Positions 59,001 through 64,000 of a DNA stretch of 64,000 nt are shown here, in pieces. The DNA lies in contig OX359200.1 in the NCBI GenBank assembly GCA_947172415.1, positions 7,138,001 to 7,202,000 of the forward strand. Direction: 5' to 3'. Position numbers and translations under genes: made by a program. Every line of letters begins with the position of its first letter. Within the stretch, counting starts at the first letter, position 1. The notes beneath the pieces were generated by a model that saw only the letters and a program-made list of their open reading frames with translations, did not search any database and had not been told where the DNA came from. The DNA is from Chondrosia reniformis. Taxonomy: Eukaryota; Porifera; Demospongiae; Chondrillida; Chondrillidae.

Positions 59001-62000
59001 CCCCTATTTTTCCTTGCATATGTTTGTTTGTTTCCTTGTAATTCCAATATTTCCATATGAAGTTTTGGTATATATGTACTACAATTGGACTCAGCTTGTT
59101 AAGCAAGATTGGTAATAAATGTTGAAAATGTTTCAAATAACTCACAAGTACTTGCATAAGGCTTGTCATCGCATAGCTCTTCCAAAGTTGGAAGTAGGTC
59201 ATCTTTTAACTGTCTATTCTGTTCCTAATTAGGTTTATCAGCTGCCACTAGGTATCTTGTAGCGATTAGCGATTACCTAGTTGGCTCCCCATATGTTAGC
59301 AAAGAATGCAACAGTTGCTAACCATGTCTCGATAACTTCCATTTGTTACCAAACAACATAGGCTTTAGTTTATTAGTAAAATTAGACATATACGAGTAAG
59401 TCTTCATGTTATCAGTTGACCAATTTAGCTAAATCTACTGAGAGCAGCCTTACGTGTTTTTGAGACAAATATGTTTCTTAAATGGGATTGAACAGATTAG
59501 CACCCAATAATTTGAATGGTTTGTATTGTTAGTTTGAGTATCAAAGCTTCTAGCTGTATCTCTGAAGGAGTTTGTGGCAGTTGTTGAACTTAAAAATATT
59601 TTAGCAATTTGTGGAATAACTAGAAATGTTCTATTGTTGTTAGTACTGTACAATCCTTTATTCTAGATGTACAGTTTTACTATACACATGCTATAAATAT
59701 GGTGAAGGATAATATAACTATAATTATAAGAATATGTGGTAGTTATTTTTGACATCTAGTTATTAAGAACATTTTCATCCTAGCAGTCAAATTAAATGAA
59801 CTGTTCAATTAAATTTATATTTCACTTTCTGTAAATATATGTAAATATACGTAATCTTATAATATACATAATTAAGTAATATCGAATGAGGTGTACGTGC
59901 AGTACGTAGGAAGTGTGTATTGTATCACTAAAGCTAATGTTGCCTTTTTTGGTAATGTAATAGTTCTGTGTTGTAAGTAATGAGATGTTGTTGTAAGTGA
60001 TGAGATGAAGGATATGATATTAATGAAGGAAGCTATGGAGTGTCAATCTTAATTTGTAGAGATCATTGGTCCCATATCTTGGCAAAATGTTGCTTTTATC
60101 ATATCATGGGAAGTTTTTAGATGATTGACCAAAGAAGTGTCAAAGGTGTTGCCAACTTGTAAGATTTTAGAACTTTATGCAATGTGATGGATTTTCCTTT
60201 TCATTTAACTTTTCACACTAACATTCTTTATCTCTCATTCCCAATTGAGTTGACTGTTGTCTATTGTGAGTTGTAGATCTTCTTTCCTTTACCTGTGGAA
60301 CATGAACTCTCACAAGTTGTCCAAGGTGATTCAGTTGCCCTCAAGGATGCGAAGCATACGGCAGGTCTGCTTCCTCTCAGGCTTGCATACCAGCAGCAGT
60401 AACGAGGTACAGTACTGGAGTACTTAATAGTCACATGCCTCTATGTAATATACGTAGTCTTGTGTACGACTGAGGTACATTAATGTATAGTATTGTGTAT
60501 GACTGAGGTACATTAATGTATACTGATTTGCTACATAAACTGTATCCTCATCCAAAGCTCTATAGGTTTTCCATAAATAATGAGTTCTATTTGTATTTTT
60601 CTTAGCTCCGAATGCATGTCAATCTTTCTATAGGAAAATGCTGTTTTAGATTGTTCATACTCTAGCTACACAGGGTAGATCAGGAGAAGGAATAGATGAT
60701 TCCTTTTATGGACAATCCACTCTAATAGCTGCTTACACTATTACGTATGATATTACTGGATTGTATATCAGATAATTATAATGACCATTTCCTGTCAAAA
60801 TATAATTTGATAGTTTTCATCTGTTTTCTGTTACAGGATTGTCTTACCATATCTTGTTACTAAAATATAAAATTTTAACAGCTACAAAAAGACTTACAGA
60901 CACTTGAATTGAAATTATTGTGTAATGATTGGTCACAGGATGACCTCCTGTTGCCTGGAATCCCTCCAGTGTCACTGATGCTTCTATACAATAATACCAT
61001 AGAAAAAATAGGGGAACTCTAAGATCAAAAGCCAATTTTAAAGCATTGATATATCATTATCATTAAACTCTGGATATTACCCCACCCACTCATGTCTCCT
61101 GAGGAGCACAATGAGCTAATTATGGGTGGAACCGAAGTTCACTTGATGGGAACCAGAGTCTCCCCTGAGCCACTCAATACCATACATGTTTAACTTCCAT
61201 GTGAAGTCACTGAAGTGCATCTCTTTTATGTTCTGTAATGGCATTAACACTGACACACATACTATTTTGGCCCAGTATATCCACCCAATATTACATATAA
61301 ATACCATTAAGATATATAGTAAAATACTACTAAGATATACATATTATTTCTATGTGGGTATATGTTGTACTGCGTAGGCATTGCTTGTACTGGGACAAGA
61401 TGGCATTGCAAGAGTTCTTGACATGTCTACCTGTAAACTGATTCTTCAGTTTGGCAGTTCTCAAGAGGTACATTGTATAATATCATGTACTGTATTTGTC
61501 CACATAGTAGCCGGGTACATTTAGAGGCCTGGGATCAGCTGGGCTGTTTGTAAATAGTAGCCGGGTACATTTAGAGGCCTGGGATCAGCTGGGCTGTTTG
61601 TAAATAGTAGCCAGGTACATTTAGAGGCCTGGGATCAGCTGGGCTGTTTGTAAATAGTAGCCGGACACATTTAGAGGCCTGGGATCAGCTGGGCTGTTTG
61701 TAAATAGTAGCCGGGTACATTTAGAGGCCTGGGATCAGCTGGGCTGTTTGTAAATAGTAGCCGGGTCTTGAATTGAGGCGGGTCATCATCCATCTTTGGT
61801 TACTGTTATGTATCCTCTCATTGTAGCCATTGGATGTATGTGAAGCATGTCCCACTGGTCACTATATGGCTGCCATCAGCCAAAAGGGCTGTCTCCATGT
61901 TTATGACCTCTTTCACTTATCAGCAGTTCTTGGACAGGTAAGGATCTGCCAATCCATGCACTCATGTAGCAGCTGTCGTCCATGGGTACATTTGAAGAGT

Positions 62001-64000
62001 TGGGTTTAATGAGTGTTTTGTTAGTTAATTAAGGGGCTGACTCATTCATTAAATGGTTATTACCCATTTCTAATTGTGCCTTTAGATACATTTACTTTCC
62101 TAGTTTGAATTATTAAGTACTTAAATATTAATCATTCATGCATTCATTACAGAATAGGCATAGCATGTAGGAAAATAGTATATTAGATTTTTCATACAAG
62201 CAATATAATTATAATTTTGAATGAATATATATTATATATGTATGTATGTATGTTTTTACATGTGTTTGGTTGGAGTGACTTCTTCGCATATAAAGTGTCA
62301 TACATGTTCAACTGGAACATAAGTAGTTTGATCTTGTACAAAGAGGGTCTTGTTTACATCTTATCTCTCCATCATCCTTAGCCTCCTGCTCCTCTAGTTC
62401 AAATGAGAGAGGAGGAGTCCTGTTCGGCCAAGTCAAAGGCCAAGGCTCCAAAGAAGACGGTTCAGAGGAAGGTAATGAAAAGCAGTAAATCCAACATCCA
62501 GCTGCCTGTCTCACAAGATCAGACTACCTTTAGTGATGAGCCACTACTGGATGAGAGTAGAATGAGGTCCATATTGAAGGGATTTGGGGAATACCCTGCA
62601 AAATATAGGTAAGAATACATATATTACTTCACCTATAATCATCTACGTATGCATACCTGTTGTAGTACAATAGTTTGAATTGCTGACAAGAAATTTTTGA
62701 GAAATTTCACTCTACCAATTTTCACCTTTTAAATCTTAATTAAACTCTATTAGTCCGTATATTTCTCCTTTTGTAAGACTGTTATGCATTGTTTTGCTGA
62801 TACAGGTTGTATCAGTATGCCATTAGCAGAGGAAGCTCTAAGCTGTATCTCTCTAATTAGGCTACCTGCCTTGTATCTGTTGCTGTGTGTGCTATTTGAG
62901 TAGACACATGTAGACTTTTGTTTACATTCACAGGTGCTTCATTTGGCGATGTTTGCTGAGACTGCCGGAAAACCACACTTCCTACAGTAATTTGTTGGAT
63001 AAAGGTACACATCCTGCCTTTACTGACCTTCAGAAGAAATATCCAATTAAGAGCAGAAAGCTGGTCAGGGTGTTACAAAGGTGTGCGAGCTGCCTCTTCT
63101 GTATGTACTCTGAGCCAGTGTGTGTGTGTGTGTCTGTGAGAGAGTGACAGTGAGTATTGGAGACAGATGGGACCTCCAAATCAAACCTCCAATTTTTCTA
63201 AATAGCCCAATGTTGTAGAAATGTATCCAAGTGAATTCATACTTTTATATTGTGTATTTGTTTGTTCATTATGTCCTCAGGTCCCTCTCAGTCCTAGCTC
63301 ATTGGGCTCCCATATTTGGAGAGATTGACTACCTCCCACACACTGTGTTTCCATTCGTGAAGTTATTTCAAAACAACCAACTCCTCACATTTGAGATACT
63401 AGCTACTCTATTCAGTGAGTAATGTATGCGTGTACACAACAGCCATTTTATTGTTTGCATGTAAACAACAGCCATTTTATTGTTGCATGTAAACAACAGC
63501 CATTTTATTGTTTGCATGTGCATAACAGCCATTTTATTGTTGCATGTAAACGACAGCCATTTTATTGTTTGCATGGTAGTGAGGTAGAGTACGTGATTGT
63601 TGTTAATAATGTCTTTGGTATTGCTACACATGGTTTGTTTACATGACATGCAGGTAACTGGTGTGTGAACTGGTTTGAATACTTTCCAAATCCTCCTCTG
63701 AATATATTGGCCATGATTGAGAACCTCTTGGCCTATCACGATGGCAGACTATTGGAGCACTTTGTGCAGTATGGAATCACATCACACGTATGTGATCAAC
63801 TTACAAGTAGCCCCTGTATACAGTATTAATACTGCATTCCTATCTGTGTCATGTAATTGGTTGACAGTTGTGTCCATGTTGGTTGACAGTTGTGTCATGT
63901 TGGTTGACAGTAGTGTCGTGTTGGTTGACAGTTGTGACATGTTGATTGACAGTTATGGTTGTGGTTGAGTTATCATTTGCAGGCACATGATGCACATCAC
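50082..64000 (+). CDS. TBC1D31: TBC1D31 (WD40 + Rab-GAP TBC domain protein), 3' truncated by window
   Basis: Eleven exons seen: 50082-50308, 53334-53449, 55412-55590, 57581-57759, 60277-60406, 61378-61467, 61827-61937, 62382-62608, 62934-63080, 63281-63414, 63654-63787, giving 558 residues so far (human 1066). N-terminal WD40 repeats include [33 protein letters not shown] and [19 protein letters not shown] Lys-rich linker leads into the TBC domain with [47 protein letters not shown] and [26 protein letters not shown], all close to vertebrate TBC1D31. The human protein works at centriolar satellites in ciliogenesis. The TBC domain continues beyond the window. Introns are large by local standards and hold most of the transposons and minisatellites in this part. 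Confidence 0.95.
52754..53287. mobile_element. pogo/Tc1-mariner-type MITE, 534 bp
   Basis: It starts CAGTGCAGCC and ends with the exact complement. The 25-bp terminal inverted repeats are perfect and continue with imperfect attcgaa-rich sequence. TA flanks both ends (52752-52753 and 53288-53289), the target duplication of Tc1/mariner/pogo elements. It has no transposase frame. It inserted in TBC1D31 intron 1, with its right end only 46 bp before exon 2. Confidence 0.92.
53925..54000. repeat. Short hairpin related to the receptor-intron MITE
   Basis: ccgagggtcgtcttcagt and actgaagaagaccctcgggg form an imperfect hairpin followed by ttcgacgc, echoing the gaagacct-cggggttgaaacg motif of the MITE at 10707-10946. 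It is probably a solo remnant of that family. Confidence 0.5.
54608..54720. repeat. 12-bp minisatellite (catccatccgcc)
   Basis: About nine units of catccatccgcc or catccatctgcc within TBC1D31 intron 2. The multiple-of-three length keeps antisense frames open (repetitive Gly-Trp-Met-Asp), which are not genes. Confidence 0.92.
55596..56040. repeat. 24/25-bp minisatellite at TBC1D31 intron 3 donor
   Basis: About eighteen units of gcacctcctttggtacctcc with alternating ends (ccca or actcca) begin at the sixth intron base after the donor at 55591. The mixture of 24 and 25 bp makes the frames switch, giving long repetitive false frames. Confidence 0.93.
56730..56870 (+). repeat. Family A dispersed repeat, partial
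   Basis: It contains gagctttggatgaggataca, the cagctgtttctgg centre and the catcagtgaccctgggagtc end shared with 58345-58610, in the same orientation. Confidence 0.75.
57519..57571. repeat. (CT)n/(CA)n microsatellite before TBC1D31 exon 4
   Basis: A pyrimidine-rich ctctct tract followed by cacaca runs directly up to the acceptor at 57580. It probably serves as an extended polypyrimidine tract. Confidence 0.85.
58345..58610 (+). repeat. Family A dispersed repeat, longest copy
   Basis: It runs from ctacatgaaaaatctaagat through gcctataggggaactaaacc and gacagctgtttctgggaatt to gatcttctgtgaatcc. It is the inverse complement of the PIG-U intron copy. Further partial copies are at 60535-60670 and 62150-62215 (inverse) and 47065-47165 (same). 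Confidence 0.8.
61505..61775. repeat. 50-bp minisatellite in TBC1D31 intron 6
   Basis: About five copies of tagtagccgggtacatttag (50-bp unit) starting about 40 bp after the donor at 61468. Confidence 0.93.
63428..63580. repeat. 28/29-bp minisatellite at TBC1D31 intron 10 donor
   Basis: About five copies of acaacagccattttattgtt begin about 15 bp after the donor at 63415. A second 21-bp array (tgttggttgacagttgtgtc) fills 63870-63965 of the next intron. Confidence 0.9.

Noticed and set aside
63983-64000. Further TBC1D31 exon at the window end
   Set aside because: An acceptor-like tttgcag precedes it but the six codons (AHDAHH) do not resemble the expected family sequence, so it was left out.

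Overview
The window looks like a compact, AT-rich genome of an early-branching animal, most likely a demosponge close to Amphimedon (inference). Supporting signs are short GT-AG introns, metazoan-type CYLD, HOIL-1, PIG-U, TMEM143, DYNLRB1 and TBC1D31 genes, a TKL-like kinase with the HRDVSSANVLL catalytic loop, many minisatellites and foldback MITEs, and Merlin and pogo-like DNA transposons. I found no bacterial operons, rRNA, tRNA or CRISPR.

Region 1 (1-23153) is a ubiquitin-signalling neighbourhood. After a Merlin transposase remnant come three related plus-strand genes. The first (1394-4690) is an RBR E3 ligase of the HOIL-1/RBCK1 family whose N-terminus is a copied piece of a CYLD-type CAP-Gly domain. 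The second (5038-8593) has three CYLD-type CAP-Gly domains fused to an intact protein kinase. The third (17598-23153) is a bona fide CYLD deubiquitinase with three CAP-Gly domains and a USP domain. Between them sit a replication-dependent histone H4 gene (minus strand) and two type I membrane receptors built of Ig-like and Fn3-like modules, all joined by phase-1 introns. HOIL-1 (linear-ubiquitin assembly complex) and CYLD (linear/K63 deubiquitinase) oppose each other in known NF-kB pathways. The shared CAP-Gly modules and kB-like promoter sites make the locus a candidate lineage-specific signalling module.

Region 2 (23154-31707) holds a 376-bp near-perfect palindrome, the complete 12-exon PIG-U gene (GPI transamidase subunit), and a head-to-head pair TMEM143 / DYNLRB1 whose start codons are 38 bp apart.

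Region 3 (31708-45018, minus strand) holds two nearly identical secreted Asp-box (sialidase-like) genes, separated by about 7 kb of tandem and higher-order repeats. Two orphan Fn3 exons follow the second copy, and an intronless membrane mucin lies upstream of it.

Region 4 (45019-64000) has a long gene-poor stretch, a short-chain dehydrogenase/reductase, and the 5' two-thirds or so of the TBC1D31 (WD40 + TBC, centriolar satellite) gene, which runs off the right end. Its introns carry a pogo-like MITE, a dispersed repeat family and several minisatellites that start at 5' splice sites.

Exon boundaries were set by reading splice consensus, phase continuity and remembered family homology. No alignments or searches were run.
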